This document shows positions 1 to 8,602 of a stretch of DNA of 61,258 nucleotides, piece by piece. The notes under the pieces are model-generated. The model did not search any database. It was not told where the DNA came from and was given only the letters and a program-made list of their open reading frames with translations. Source of the DNA: Clostridia bacterium (GTDB lineage Bacteria; Bacillota; Clostridia; Christensenellales; Aristaeellaceae); contig JAUNQH010000004.1 in NCBI GenBank assembly GCA_030536295.1, positions 1 to 61,258 on the forward strand, given 5' to 3'. Both the position numbers and the translations under genes were made by a program. Position 1 is the first letter of the stretch. Each line of letters opens with the position of its first letter.

Positions 1-331
1 CTTCAGCGGGCTCTTCTTCGGCAGGCTCTTCCCCGGCGGGAGTTCCTTCCGTGGGTTCGTCCCCGGCAGAGATCTCCTCAGCAGACGTTTCCTCTACAAG
101 TGTTTCTTCCGCGGGGATCTCCTCAGCGGGATTCTCCTCTGAAAGGCACTCTTCCGGGGCCCCTTCATCGGAGACTTCCTCCACCCGGAGCTCCTCATCA
201 GACATGATCTCCCCGACTATCTCCTCCGTCACGCGCTCCGGCTCATCCGCGGTAACGGCCGCTGCCAACGTCAGCAGCAGTGCAGCTGCCAGCAGTACGG
301 ACAGGATCTTTTTCAGCGTTTTTTTCATCAT
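1..331 (-). CDS. Secreted acidic low-complexity protein (C-terminus outside window)
   Basis: An open frame runs from an ATG at 331 (a second ATG at 328) to the window edge with no stop, giving 110 codons. It begins with a lysine-rich n-region and a long Leu/Ala hydrophobic core ending near AVTADE, which reads as a Sec signal peptide. The rest is dominated by Glu, Ala, Pro and Thr in irregular EEPAEE/EEIPAEE-type repeats, so it is strongly acidic and probably disordered. An AGAAGG ribosome site lies 5 bases before the first ATG, and an extended -10 promoter is seen upstream. The function cannot be told from this part; such acidic stretches often form a linker or wall-spanning stalk before a folded C-terminal domain. 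The gene is real by frame, signal peptide and ribosome site, but only its N-terminus is present. Confidence 0.75.
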   Translation of the reverse strand, partial: MMKKTLKKILSVLLAAALLLTLAAAVTADEPERVTEEIVGEIMSDEELRVEEVSDEGAPEECLSEENPAEEIPAEETLVEETSAEEISAGDEPTEGTPAGEEPAEEEPAE

Positions 332-405
332 GTGCACCTTCTATCATTAAAATGTCGATCGCACATCAAACACAGCATTCGTAATTGTTACAAAAATGCA
401 ACTTT

Positions 406-433
406 ATTATAACAAAGAACACATAAAATACAA
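406..433 (-). promoter_or_regulatory. Promoter of the acidic secreted protein
   Basis: Minus-strand -10 TATAAT (411-406) preceded by TGT, giving an extended -10 (TGTTATAAT). A weak -35 TTGTAT (433-428) lies 16 bases upstream. The predicted start of transcription is near 399, about 70 bases before the ATG. The surrounding 340-560 is AT-rich non-coding DNA. Confidence 0.55.
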
Positions 434-501
434 TAGGAAACGTGTTCCCGAAAACGTTGTCAAAACCGAATTATATCAGAATATTTATTTCAAATGTTGG
501 C

Positions 502-517
502 AAAACACGAACGTTCG
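502..517 (+). promoter_or_regulatory. Palindrome-containing motif AAAACACGAACGTTCG
   Basis: Contains the perfect 10-base palindrome CGAACGTTCG (508-517) in an AT-rich intergenic stretch. Fifteen of its 16 bases recur on the minus strand at 39110-39095, upstream of the purine operon. The A-rich tract plus CGAAC resembles half of a Gram-positive PurBox. Which regulator binds is unknown. Confidence 0.3.
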
Positions 518-572
518 CTTTTTTGTAACCCGTAAGTAATTGTTTTCCACTCAAAGACGTCTAAAACACAAC

Positions 573-599
573 AGGGCGGGATGATGAACATCCCGCCCT
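573..599 (-). terminator. Terminator after the CD1247-type gene
   Basis: Inverted repeat AGGGCGGGATG / CATCCCGCCCT with a short loop, 22 bases past the stop codon of the minus-strand gene. It is followed on that strand by a moderately T-rich run (GTTGTGTTTTAG). Confidence 0.7.
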
Positions 600-621
600 G
601 CAGCGCAATCATTTTTAACAA

Positions 622-1113
622 TTATTCGGTTTTGTCCGTGTTTTCCGCGATCTCCGCAGTTTCCACTTCATCCAGCGGCAGTTCCGGGAAAAGCTCCCCG
701 CCGCATTCCGGGCACTTCGCGTTTTCATCGAAGTCCACATCCTCCGGCTCGAACTCCACCTCGTGACCGCAATGAGGGCACTCATACACGAGCACGCCGT
801 CCTCATCCTCATCATCCGCGAAGTCTTCATCATCGGCTTCGCAGTCTTCCTCGCAGTTCTCGCAGTCGCCGCTGCAGAACTCGTCATCATCGTCATACAG
901 CTCGGCTTCCAGATCCGCCAGATCCTCATCGATGCTCATGACATACTCATCCAGCTCGTCATGGGCTTCCTGCTGGGCTTCCAGCTCCGCGCCCACATCT
1001 CCCAGCACATCCAGGATCTCAAGGATCAGCTTGTGCGCATCCTTTTCGGGGTTCAGCTTCATTCCTTCGGCCAGACCCTGCAGATAACTGATTCTATCCG
1101 TCAGTTTGCTCAT
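622..1113 (-). CDS. CD1247-type N-terminal domain protein with C-terminal zinc ribbon
   Basis: A 163-residue cytosolic protein. Residues 1-72 match the pattern of clostridial CD1247 N-terminal domain proteins (RISYLQGLAEG, then EILDVL and a repeated acidic helix EYVMSIDEDLADLEAELY). Residues 73-106 are almost entirely Asp/Glu with four cysteines (80, 84, 87, 91). The C-terminal part has CPHC (112-115) and CPEC (134-137), a four-cysteine zinc ribbon. The open frame extends upstream to 1200, but the ATG at 1113 has an AGGAG site and begins the conserved domain, so I chose it. The gene lies downstream of efp with a terminator between them, so it may have its own promoter. No biochemical role is established; a metal-binding or RNA-polymerase-associated role would be speculation. 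Confidence 0.85.
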   Translation of the reverse strand: MSKLTDRISYLQGLAEGMKLNPEKDAHKLILEILDVLGDVGAELEAQQEAHDELDEYVMSIDEDLADLEAELYDDDDEFCSGDCENCEEDCEADDEDFADDEDEDGVLVYECPHCGHEVEFEPEDVDFDENAKCPECGGELFPELPLDEVETAEIAENTDKTE

Positions 1114-1142
1114 GGTATTTCTCCTTTTTCGTTGTTTAAGCA

Positions 1143-1172
1143 AAAGGCCCCCCTGAAAACAAGGGAGCCTTT
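1143..1172 (-). terminator. Terminator after efp
   Basis: Imperfect hairpin AAAGGCTCCCTTG / CAGGGGGGCCTTTT on the minus strand, 72 bases past the efp stop, ending in TTTTGCTT. Confidence 0.65.
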
Positions 1173-1244
1173 CATCCTGCTGCCGGCACGGGCTCCGCAT
1201 GTCCGGAAACCGCTGCCCGGATCACCGGACCGGCAAGCCGCTGA

Positions 1245-1802
1245 TCAAGCGCGCTTCAGATACTCGCCGCTGCGGGTATCGATCTGGATCTTGTCACCGG
1301 TGTTGATGAACAGCGGGACCTGCAGGCTGAAGCCGGTCTCCAGGGTGGCGGGCTTGTAGGTGTTGGAAGCGGTATCGCCGGCGAAACCGGGCTCGGTATC
1401 GGTCACCTCAAGCACCACGAAGTTCGGAGCTTCCACGGAGAAGGCGCTGCCCTTGAAGAAACGGACGGTCACGTTGGTGCCTTCCTTCACGTAGGGGATC
1501 GCGTCTTCCACCTGATCCTTCATCAGGGGCAGCTGCTCATAGGTCTCAACATCCATGAAGTAATACAGATCGCCGTCATTATAGACGTACTGCATGTCCT
1601 TGGTCTCGATGATGGCCTTGGGCATCTTGTCGGTGGGGTTGAAGCTGCGCTCAACCACGGCACCGGTCATCACGTTCTTGATCTTGGTGCGGACGAAAGC
1701 CGCGCCCTTGCCGGGCTTTACGTGCTGGAAGTCAACGATATTCCAGACGCCGCCGTCCCACTCAATGGTAATGCCTTTTTTGAAATCGCCAGCAGTAATC
1801 AT
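1245..1802 (-). CDS. efp: Translation elongation factor P
   Basis: EF-P binds the ribosome between the P and E sites and relieves stalling at consecutive prolines. The 185-residue length and N-terminal KOW-like domain (ITAGDFKKG, then the [10 protein letters not shown] loop) are typical. The loop lysine, Lys32, is the position modified in many bacteria. The two OB-fold domains follow, and the protein ends with the usual [11 protein letters not shown]. The ATG at 1802 has a GGAGG site 7 bases upstream. The gene starts 39 bases after the stop of an M24 peptidase gene; a peptidase-efp pair is a common arrangement in Firmicutes and suggests cotranscription. No EF-P modification gene is seen nearby. 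Confidence 0.98.
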   Translation of the reverse strand: MITAGDFKKGITIEWDGGVWNIVDFQHVKPGKGAAFVRTKIKNVMTGAVVERSFNPTDKMPKAIIETKDMQYVYNDGDLYYFMDVETYEQLPLMKDQVEDAIPYVKEGTNVTVRFFKGSAFSVEAPNFVVLEVTDTEPGFAGDTASNTYKPATLETGFSLQVPLFINTGDKIQIDTRSGEYLKRA

Positions 1803-1841
1803 GTTACATTCCTCCGTTACTCTTTATATCTTTCCAATTGG

Positions 1842-2915
1842 TCACAGGATGATGAGTTCCTTGTCGGCGGTGGTCAGCGGCTCACAGCCGTTTTCCTTCA
1901 CCAGACAGGTGTTCTCGACGCGCACGCCGCCGATCCCCGGCAGGTACACGCCCGGCTCCACGGTAATGACCACACCCGGCTCCAGCGTATCCTTGCTGAT
2001 ATAGTTCAGGTTGGGCCCCTCATGGATATCAATACCGACTGAATGCCCCAGGCCATGCCCGAAGCGGCCGGCGTAACCGCGGCTGTCGATATAGTCACGC
2101 GCCAGTTTGTCAATGGAGGCGCAGCTCTTGCCGGCGGCAAGCGCTTCCTCACACATCTTCTGGGCGCGGAGAACCGTGTCGTAAACATGGCGCATCTGCG
2201 CGGACGGCTCGCCGAGAGCGACGGTACGGGTCATGTCTGAGCAGTAGCCGCCGGACTTCGCGCCGAAATCCATGGTGATCATATCCCCGGCACGCAGACG
2301 GCGCTGCCCGGGAATCGCATGGCAGAGGCTGCCGTTCTCACCGGACGCGATGATCGTATCAAACGCGAGACCGTCGGCGCCCAGCTTCAGCATGGTGAAG
2401 TCCAGCTCGATCTGCAGCTCCTTCTCGGTCATGCCTTCGCGGATCTTCGGGAGGATCGCGCGGAACGCTTCGGAAGTGATATCTGCCGCGCGGCGCATGA
2501 CAGCGATCTCTTTGGGCGTCTTGACCTGGCGGAGCTTTTCCGGAGTCCGTTCGACCGGCACCCAGGAGATCTCTTCGCCTACGGCGGCGCGCAGCTTTTC
2601 GAACCTGTCAACGGACAGCTCATCGGCTTCGAACCGGAGCTCAGTCGCTTCTTCTTCGGCAGCCAGACGGGCGATCCACTGGTTCTCGGACGTTTCCTTA
2701 CAGGACATCAGCACCTCAAACCCGGGCGCCTGCCGCTCCGCCTGCTCGGTATAGCGGAAGTCGGTCACGATGACGCGGCGCTTCGCGGAAATAAACACAA
2801 CGCCTTCGCCGGTGTACCCTTCCGTCAGGTAAAACATATTGGACGGCTTATGGATCACAACGGCGGATCTCGCCGGGAGATGCATAAGCTCAATCAGCTT
2901 GTCTGACGCGGTCAA
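1842..2915 (-). CDS. M24-family Xaa-Pro aminopeptidase
   Basis: A cytosolic dinuclear metallopeptidase that removes N-terminal residues preceding proline or splits Xaa-Pro dipeptides. The 357-residue protein has a creatinase-like N-terminal domain (about 1-130) and a pita-bread catalytic domain (about 135-357). All five expected metal ligands are visible: Asp216 (MDFG), Asp227 (CSDMTR), His291 (GHGLGH), Glu320 (TVEPG) and Glu334 (VRVEN); His298 is the usual extra active-site histidine. The frame starts at a TTG (2915) with AGGGA 8 bases before it. The first in-frame ATG (2885) would remove residues that fit the family start, so TTG is preferred but uncertain. The gene is followed by efp, which helps translate polyproline proteins. 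The choice between PepP and PepQ is open. Confidence 0.93.
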   Translation of the reverse strand: MTASDKLIELMHLPARSAVVIHKPSNMFYLTEGYTGEGVVFISAKRRVIVTDFRYTEQAERQAPGFEVLMSCKETSENQWIARLAAEEEATELRFEADELSVDRFEKLRAAVGEEISWVPVERTPEKLRQVKTPKEIAVMRRAADITSEAFRAILPKIREGMTEKELQIELDFTMLKLGADGLAFDTIIASGENGSLCHAIPGQRRLRAGDMITMDFGAKSGGYCSDMTRTVALGEPSAQMRHVYDTVLRAQKMCEEALAAGKSCASIDKLARDYIDSRGYAGRFGHGLGHSVGIDIHEGPNLNYISKDTLEPGVVITVEPGVYLPGIGGVRVENTCLVKENGCEPLTTADKELIIL

Positions 2916-2977
2916 AAATGATCCCTGCCTTTCCGTATACGGACAGTGCCCCGCAAACCGGGCACACGTCCGGAGGC

Positions 2978-3006
2978 ATTATAACATAAACGTTTGCTGT
3001 TGAAAA
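2978..3006 (-). promoter_or_regulatory. Promoter of the peptidase-efp operon
   Basis: Extended -10 TGTTATAAT, with TATAAT at 2983-2978 on the minus strand. A poor -35 TTTTCA sits 17 bases upstream (3006-3001). It lies between the thrC stop and the peptidase start. Confidence 0.6.
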
Positions 3007-3028
3007 GTGTTTTTTAGACGTACGCTGT

Positions 3029-4522
3029 TCAGGCAAAAGCGTTCAGCACGGCGGCGGCCATATCCGTCTTCTCACACTGAGCCGTATGCCGCACGGGCAG
3101 ATCGCGCAGCGCCTTGACCTGCGCGGGCATCGGCACGCCGGTCAGCTCCTCCAGCTTTTCGGAGCAGGCAAACGCGTCCAGACCTTCGGCAGCCTCCCGT
3201 CCGGCCACGCCGGCGAGCACATCGGCGGCAAACTTATACGGGCTGGCGGTGGACACGATCACCGCGGCAGACGCGTCTCCCGTCTTCGCGCGGTAATCCC
3301 GCAGCACCTTGGACGCGACAGCGGTATGCGTATCCATCAGATAATGATCCTGCATGAACCGGTCGCCGATCTCCTGCAGCGTTTCCCTGTCATCGGCAAA
3401 GCCGGCGGCAAAGACGCCGCGCAGCCAGTCTCTCCGCTGATCGCCCACGCTGTAGCTGCCGCATTCCTTCAGCTGCTTCATCCACACGCGGATCAGCTCG
3501 CCGTCGCGGTCCGCCGCCTCAAACAGCAGCCGCTCCAGATTGGAGGAGATCAGGATATCCATGCTCGGGGAGCTGGTCTTGAAGAAGGTGCGGTGCGTCG
3601 AATAAATACCGGTCTCGAAGAAATCGGTCAGCACATTGTTGCGGTTGCTGGCGCAGATCAGCTTTCCGACAGGCAGACCCATCTCACGCGCGTAATACGC
3701 GGCCAGGATATCGCCGAAATTGCCGGTGGGCACCACAAAGTTGAGCGGCTCGCCGGCCACGATGCCGCCTTCGCTGACCAGATCGGCATAGGCGGAGAAA
3801 TAGTACACCACCTGCGGCACGAGCCGGCCGAAGTTGATGCTGTTGGCGGAAGAGAGCACGCGGCCGCCGTCATTCATGGCTGAGATGAATTCATCGGAGG
3901 CGAAAAGTTCCTTCACGCCGGTCTGCGCGTCATCAAAGTTGCCGTTCACGGCGATCACATGCGTGTTGCTGCCGCCGGTGGTCACCATCTGCAGCTGCTG
4001 CACACGGGAAACGCCGTCCATGGGATAGAACACGGTACAGCTTGTGCCGGGCACATCACGGAATCCTTCCAGAGCGGCCTTGCCGGTATCGCCGCTGGTC
4101 GCCACCAGGATGCTGACCTCGCGCTGTTCGCCGTTTTTGCGGGCGGACAGGGTCGTCAGATGCGGAAGCAGCTGCAGCGCCATGTCCTTGAAGGCCAGTG
4201 TCGGCCCGTGGAACAGCTCCAGCGACCAGGTGGCCCCGTCGATCTTCTTCAGCGGCGCGATCCGTTCGTCATCAAACCGTTCGGTACTGTAGGCGGCGTT
4301 GACCGCGTTCTCGATCTCCGGGATCGAGAAATCCTCCAGGTAAAGCTTCAGGATCTCGGTCGCCCGCTGTGTATAGGGCATGCTTCCGAGCTTGGCCAGC
4401 TTGGCCGGAGAGACCGCGGGGAACATGGCAGGCACATAAAGGCCGCCGTCGGGCGCGATACCGCGAAGGATCGCCTGGGACGCGGTCACGCAGCTGCCGC
4501 CGCGGGATGAGAAGAAAGACAT
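3029..4522 (-). CDS. thrC: Threonine synthase
   Basis: This PLP enzyme converts O-phosphohomoserine to threonine, the last step of threonine synthesis. The 497-residue protein is of the longer bacterial/fungal type: an N-terminal domain starting SSRGG and GIAPDGGLYVP, then HGPTLAFKD with the PLP-binding Lys112, and later the ATSGDTGKAAL phosphate-binding region. The frame is open back to 4648, but the ATG at 4522 has a perfect GGAGG site and gives the family N-terminus, so the upstream 42 codons are rejected. The gene is separated from the upstream P-loop gene by a terminator, so it probably has its own promoter. No other threonine genes are in the window. Confidence 0.97.
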   Translation of the reverse strand: MSFFSSRGGSCVTASQAILRGIAPDGGLYVPAMFPAVSPAKLAKLGSMPYTQRATEILKLYLEDFSIPEIENAVNAAYSTERFDDERIAPLKKIDGATWSLELFHGPTLAFKDMALQLLPHLTTLSARKNGEQREVSILVATSGDTGKAALEGFRDVPGTSCTVFYPMDGVSRVQQLQMVTTGGSNTHVIAVNGNFDDAQTGVKELFASDEFISAMNDGGRVLSSANSINFGRLVPQVVYYFSAYADLVSEGGIVAGEPLNFVVPTGNFGDILAAYYAREMGLPVGKLICASNRNNVLTDFFETGIYSTHRTFFKTSSPSMDILISSNLERLLFEAADRDGELIRVWMKQLKECGSYSVGDQRRDWLRGVFAAGFADDRETLQEIGDRFMQDHYLMDTHTAVASKVLRDYRAKTGDASAAVIVSTASPYKFAADVLAGVAGREAAEGLDAFACSEKLEELTGVPMPAQVKALRDLPVRHTAQCEKTDMAAAVLNAFA

Positions 4523-4616
4523 GATGATTACCTCCGTTCCGGATATGAAACTCAGGCGCGGGCTTTCCGGCGTGCTTCCGCATGCGCGGCGCCCGGATGG
4601 ATCATGAAGATAAAAG

Positions 4617-4651
4617 GGAATGAGGCGGTGCCGAACGGTCCGCCTCATTCA
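4617..4651 (-). terminator. Terminator between the P-loop gene and thrC
   Basis: Eleven-base stem GAATGAGGCGG / CCGCCTCATTC with an 11-base loop, followed on the minus strand by CCTTTTAT. It begins 15 bases past the P-loop gene's stop. Confidence 0.8.
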
Positions 4652-4665
4652 TATCCCTTAAGGGA

Positions 4666-5076
4666 TCAGACAAGATATCCCTTCATGAACGCGGGAAGTG
4701 TTTCCGGATCGGCGCTCAGGCTGAGTACGAAATTCACTCCGTGCTTCACGGTCAGGGCATTGAGCGTGTTCAGGATCGCTTCGCTCTCCTCCAGCGGGGT
4801 ATGGCTCAGCTTCAGGAACGCGTCGATAAAAATGGTGCTGATATCGAAATTGGAGGAAAGCATGCCGCACAGGAAACCGATGAACATATCCGCATTGTTT
4901 ATATGATAATCTTCGGCGTTGATAAAGCGGACTTTATGATCCACGTCGAACATATAACGATTGTCATCATCAAGGAAGATCACGTCGCCTGCGGACTCGC
5001 GGGCGGTTTTGTTGGTCAGGTCGATCAGGCGCTTGGTCTTTCCGGAACCCTTCAGACCCGCAATGATCTGTATCAT
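4666..5076 (-). CDS. Small P-loop ATPase-like protein
   Basis: A 136-residue protein with a clear Walker A motif at its N-terminus (GLKGSGKT, residues 7-14). Further on is a hydrophobic strand ending in acidic residues (STIFIDAF), which may be a Walker B. It has no signal peptide or membrane segment. The length suggests a minimal nucleotide-binding fold without a C-terminal effector domain. Similar short proteins in Clostridia are often labelled PilT-like ATPase, a label I do not trust here since no pilus motif is visible. It starts 62 bases after the addB stop, with an AGGAGG site 10 bases before the ATG, so it is probably cotranscribed with addB. A hairpin terminator follows. The function is unknown. 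Confidence 0.8.
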   Translation of the reverse strand: MIQIIAGLKGSGKTKRLIDLTNKTARESAGDVIFLDDDNRYMFDVDHKVRFINAEDYHINNADMFIGFLCGMLSSNFDISTIFIDAFLKLSHTPLEESEAILNTLNALTVKHGVNFVLSLSADPETLPAFMKGYLV

Positions 5077-5138
5077 GGGGATACGCCTCCTTATCAGGAT
5101 TTTTCTTTATGACATTATACCCGTTATTCCATTTGCCG

Positions 5139-8100
5139 TCAAGTATCGCGCCCGTCCGCGCCGAGCAGGGTCTGCCAGTCGGTCTGCGCGGCCTGCCGCG
5201 GATCGCGCTTTTCCCGCTCGCAGGTGCCGGATACCGGACACCCATTGCAGGGGTCATCGCTGCCGTTCGCCAGCGGAGAAGCGCCGATCCGGCCGGCCCG
5301 GATCCCGCCGCACCGTCCGGCCGCGACTTCCATTGCCTTATCGCCCAGCGCGTTCAGCATTTCCGCGTCCAGCGCCCATTTCACGTTGGTCTTCCCGTCC
5401 TTGTTGTAGACGCTGCCGATGGTATCGTTCTTCCCGCCGCGGTCCATCATGGCGACGATATCCGGATCATCCAGCACGACCCCGCGCAGCCTCAGCGCTT
5501 TCACGCGTTCTTCCTTTGACGCGTCCTCATCATCCGCCGGCGCTTTGATCACCGGATCGAGCACCGGGAAATAGAAAGCCCCGGCCGGCCGTGAACCCGG
5601 CATGCCCTTCAGGGCCGCCTCCAGATACAGCGGCAGCTGCAGCTGCGCGCCCTCCGCCACCAGGCCGGGCTCCAGCGTCCGTTCACTGCTCTTGTTGTCG
5701 ATCACGCGGATATAGCGCCCGTCCGTCCGGTCCAGCGCGTCGATCCTGTCGATCTTTCCTTCCAGCGCGACCCGGTGCCCGTCCTCCGTCATCAGCACCA
5801 GCGGCGGCCAGTCGCTGTCCGGAAAGCCGAAGGACTGCTCGGCGCACACCGTTCTGAAGCCGCTTGCGCGCGCCTGCCGCGTCAGGGCCATGGCGGCGGT
5901 GCGGAAGCGGCGCACATATTCCTCGCCTTCCCACACGCCGGTCTCATCATCGCGCAGGGGACCGTCCTCCCATTCCCGCGTCAGCTCCTCCGCGATCCCG
6001 GCGGCGATCCCGTCCGCCCGCTCATCGCTGATATCCGGCCACGCGGGATCCGCTCCCGCCTCATTCACATAGCGGCACAGCGCTTCATGATAGAAATTGC
6101 CCGCGTCCTGCGCCGTGACGGCAAACTCTTTCCTGTCGGCCGGCCGGAGGCCATGCTCGACAAAGAACCGGTAAGGGCATTTCGAGTAGCTCTCAAGACC
6201 GGTGATGGAGACCTTTTCATTGCCGAACAGCCGCACGGCAAGCGCCGGCGGCAGCTGATCCTCACCGGGATCCGCCGGCAGCAGCCGCGCGATGACCTCC
6301 GTCAGCCGGTCATGCCAGACGTCATCCCCCCACAGCAGGCGGAAAGCGTCCTTCCACTCATCCGTCAGGTCCTCCGCGGTTCCGTCCGCGATCGCCCGCA
6401 GGCGGATCGCGAGCCCCTCCAGCGCGCCGGCGGGCGAAGACGGCAGTTCATCCTGCCGGTCGGACAGCAGGCTGCCCTCCTCCGGATGATCCGGAAACAG
6501 CTCGCGGATATCCGCGGCCGGTCCGCCGGCGCGGATCACCTTGCCGTCCATCGTGCTCATCGGGCGCGTGACGACCAGATATTTTTCGGGCAGCGCGAAC
6601 GCCATGTAATAGTCGAACCTTCTCAGCGCCAGCCGGTGATCCGTGTCCATTCCGACAGGCCGCTTCGTACGCGCCTCCACAAGCGCCCTTTCGCGGTCGG
6701 TCAGCACACCGGTCTCATCGGCGGTCATCACCCCGTCCGTCATGCCCGTCACGATCAGCGCGTCCAGCCGGCCCGTCAGCATATGCCCGGCCTCACCCAC
6801 CGTCACGGCCGCGCCGCCCTCCGGCAGGGAGGACGCCGTCATGCCGAGCATTCCGCTCAGCAGGATCTCCGTCAGATCACCGGCAGTGACCTCGCTGCCG
6901 CCGAGGAGCGTATACGCCTGATCCAGCAGCGCCATCAGCTGCCGCCAGATCTGCCGGTTCAGCACCGCCTCCGGCAGCATGCCGCGCCGGATCAGCTCCT
7001 CTTCCCGCCCGCGCAGCCGGTCATATGCCTGCACATCCTCCAGGAACGTAAACACGGCCTCAACGGCCCTGCCCGCCTCAAGCGTTCCGTCCAGCGCGTC
7101 CTTCAGCTTCAGCAGGGGCGCCATCAGCCGCTGCCGCAGCGGTTCCATCTCATCGGCATCCTTCCCGTAACGGAAGGGTCTCGTCCATTTGCTCCAGCGG
7201 ATGCCGTGCTCCACGGCATAGTTTTCCAGCTTCCACGCGTCATCCCCCGTCACGGGCGAAAAGCCGCTGCGCAGGCAATAGAACACCGCGCCGCGGTCAA
7301 AGCGTTCCGTCACGCAGCGTAAGGCTCCCGTCAGCATGCGGCACAAGCCGTGCCGGTCCTGCCGGTCGCTGCGCATCATATAGTGCGGGATCCCCGCCAT
7401 GGTCATGGACGCGTCCGTCATCGCCGCGGAAGCGCAGCCGCGCGGCAGGGCGACAGCCATCCTGTTCCACGGGATCCCGAGCGCGTGCCACTCGCGCAGC
7501 CTGCGGATCACGAATTCCGTTTCGGCATACGGATCCGCCGCGGCATAAAGACCGACGGCATCCGTTTTGCCGCGCCACGGCGCTTCCCGGTCGTCGGCGA
7601 ACAGATTCCGGCTCAGATAACAGAGCGCGGGATCGCGCCTTATATCATCCTCGTCGTGCCGTTCCTCCGTCCACGGAACGCCGGCAAGCGTCAGTTCGTC
7701 CATCAGGGAAGCGAGCGATCTGCGCTGCGCGGAGAAAACACGGCTGTCCGGCGCGTCATTCCCGGCACATACCATCATAATATTCATGGCGGCCGCTTCC
7801 GGCACGGCTGCCAGCAGGAGCGCGCACAGCGAAGGCCGGATGGTATCGAACCCGGCGACCCAGATATCGGTTCCCCGCAGCACACCACTGTCCGCCATGC
7901 GCGCGCAGGTCTCCCGCACACGCGCCTCACTGTCCGCGAACCGTCCGGCTGCCAGCTGTTCCGCGGCTTCCCACAGCAGCTTCAGGTCCGTCATCTTCGC
8001 GCGGTCGGCTTCATTGCCCGCCTCCGCCGCGCATTCGGCCAGGGTCTCCGGCGAAGCGCCGCCCTCGCGGAGCTCCGAAATGGTATCGGCGATCTTCGCC

Positions 8101-8462
8101 GCCGTTGATGAACGCACCGCCGCGCGTTTCGCCGTTTCCTTATAGAAAGTCAGCTCAGAGCGATGCTCCGCCATGGCGCGGGCCACCACCATGCTCAGCC
8201 CGCCGGCGTCCAGCGGCTGCCTGCCGTCGGATCCGCCGAATTCCCGCACGCGGTACTGCAGCCGGCTGGGGCTGAGCACCGTGATATCGATCAGGCCGGG
8301 CACATTCAGCCCCTCAAGCAGTTCCAGCTCGGCCTGCAGGGTATACTGCTCCGGCACGATGATCACCGCCCGGTGCCCCGCGTTCCGGCATGACGCGACC
8401 TCCGGGATCACATATTCCATCGGCCGGGCGCCGCGCACGCGGACGAACCGTACTTTGCCCAT
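5139..8462 (-). CDS. addB: Helicase-nuclease subunit AddB
   Basis: AddB pairs with AddA to resect double-strand breaks and start RecA-dependent repair. The 1107-residue protein shows the AddB order: an N-terminal helicase-like domain (VIIVPEQYTLQ near residue 45), a long middle part, then a RecB-type nuclease domain with GKIDRID and VIDNKSS. The iron-sulfur cysteines are present: one in YSKCPYRFF and three in CNGCPVSGTC near the C-terminus. The start at 8462 has GAGGCGGGG upstream; the frame extends to 8531 without support. The N-terminal Walker A loop usual in AddB is missing: RVRGARPMEY stands where a GxxGxGKT loop is expected. addA is not in this window, although the two genes are usually adjacent. 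Confidence 0.93.
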   Translation of the reverse strand: MGKVRFVRVRGARPMEYVIPEVASCRNAGHRAVIIVPEQYTLQAELELLEGLNVPGLIDITVLSPSRLQYRVREFGGSDGRQPLDAGGLSMVVARAMAEHRSELTFYKETAKRAAVRSSTAAKIADTISELREGGASPETLAECAAEAGNEADRAKMTDLKLLWEAAEQLAAGRFADSEARVRETCARMADSGVLRGTDIWVAGFDTIRPSLCALLLAAVPEAAAMNIMMVCAGNDAPDSRVFSAQRRSLASLMDELTLAGVPWTEERHDEDDIRRDPALCYLSRNLFADDREAPWRGKTDAVGLYAAADPYAETEFVIRRLREWHALGIPWNRMAVALPRGCASAAMTDASMTMAGIPHYMMRSDRQDRHGLCRMLTGALRCVTERFDRGAVFYCLRSGFSPVTGDDAWKLENYAVEHGIRWSKWTRPFRYGKDADEMEPLRQRLMAPLLKLKDALDGTLEAGRAVEAVFTFLEDVQAYDRLRGREEELIRRGMLPEAVLNRQIWRQLMALLDQAYTLLGGSEVTAGDLTEILLSGMLGMTASSLPEGGAAVTVGEAGHMLTGRLDALIVTGMTDGVMTADETGVLTDRERALVEARTKRPVGMDTDHRLALRRFDYYMAFALPEKYLVVTRPMSTMDGKVIRAGGPAADIRELFPDHPEEGSLLSDRQDELPSSPAGALEGLAIRLRAIADGTAEDLTDEWKDAFRLLWGDDVWHDRLTEVIARLLPADPGEDQLPPALAVRLFGNEKVSITGLESYSKCPYRFFVEHGLRPADRKEFAVTAQDAGNFYHEALCRYVNEAGADPAWPDISDERADGIAAGIAEELTREWEDGPLRDDETGVWEGEEYVRRFRTAAMALTRQARASGFRTVCAEQSFGFPDSDWPPLVLMTEDGHRVALEGKIDRIDALDRTDGRYIRVIDNKSSERTLEPGLVAEGAQLQLPLYLEAALKGMPGSRPAGAFYFPVLDPVIKAPADDEDASKEERVKALRLRGVVLDDPDIVAMMDRGGKNDTIGSVYNKDGKTNVKWALDAEMLNALGDKAMEVAAGRCGGIRAGRIGASPLANGSDDPCNGCPVSGTCEREKRDPRQAAQTDWQTLLGADGRDT

Positions 8463-8540
8463 GATGTCCCCGCCTCCCTCAGTTTCTGCTTCCATGATAG
8501 GCAAAACGATCCCGCGCGTCAAGAAAAACACATTCCGTGC

Positions 8541-8569
8541 TTTCCTTTTGATGCCGGACGTGCTATGAT
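8541..8569 (+). promoter_or_regulatory. Possible asnA promoter
   Basis: A plus-strand TATGAT (8564-8569) preceded by TGC forms an extended -10. The -35 (TTTCCT, 8541-8546) is poor. It lies 34 bases before the asnA start, in the 140-base gap between the divergent addB and asnA. Confidence 0.4.
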
Positions 8570-8602
8570 GACCGCATTCGATGCGTCAAGGAGCTGAGGC
8601 CC

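Noticed and set aside
508..517. LexA/DinR box
   Set aside because: Gram-positive LexA sites have CGAAC and GTTCG separated by four bases; here they are directly joined, and none of the nearby genes is an SOS gene.
4666..5076. PilT-like pilus retraction ATPase
   Set aside because: Only a Walker A is clear; the length is about a third of PilT and there are no pilus genes nearby.
5775..7322. Plus-strand open frame of 515 codons
   Set aside because: Antisense shadow of addB; composition is Arg/His/Gln-rich and lacks motifs.
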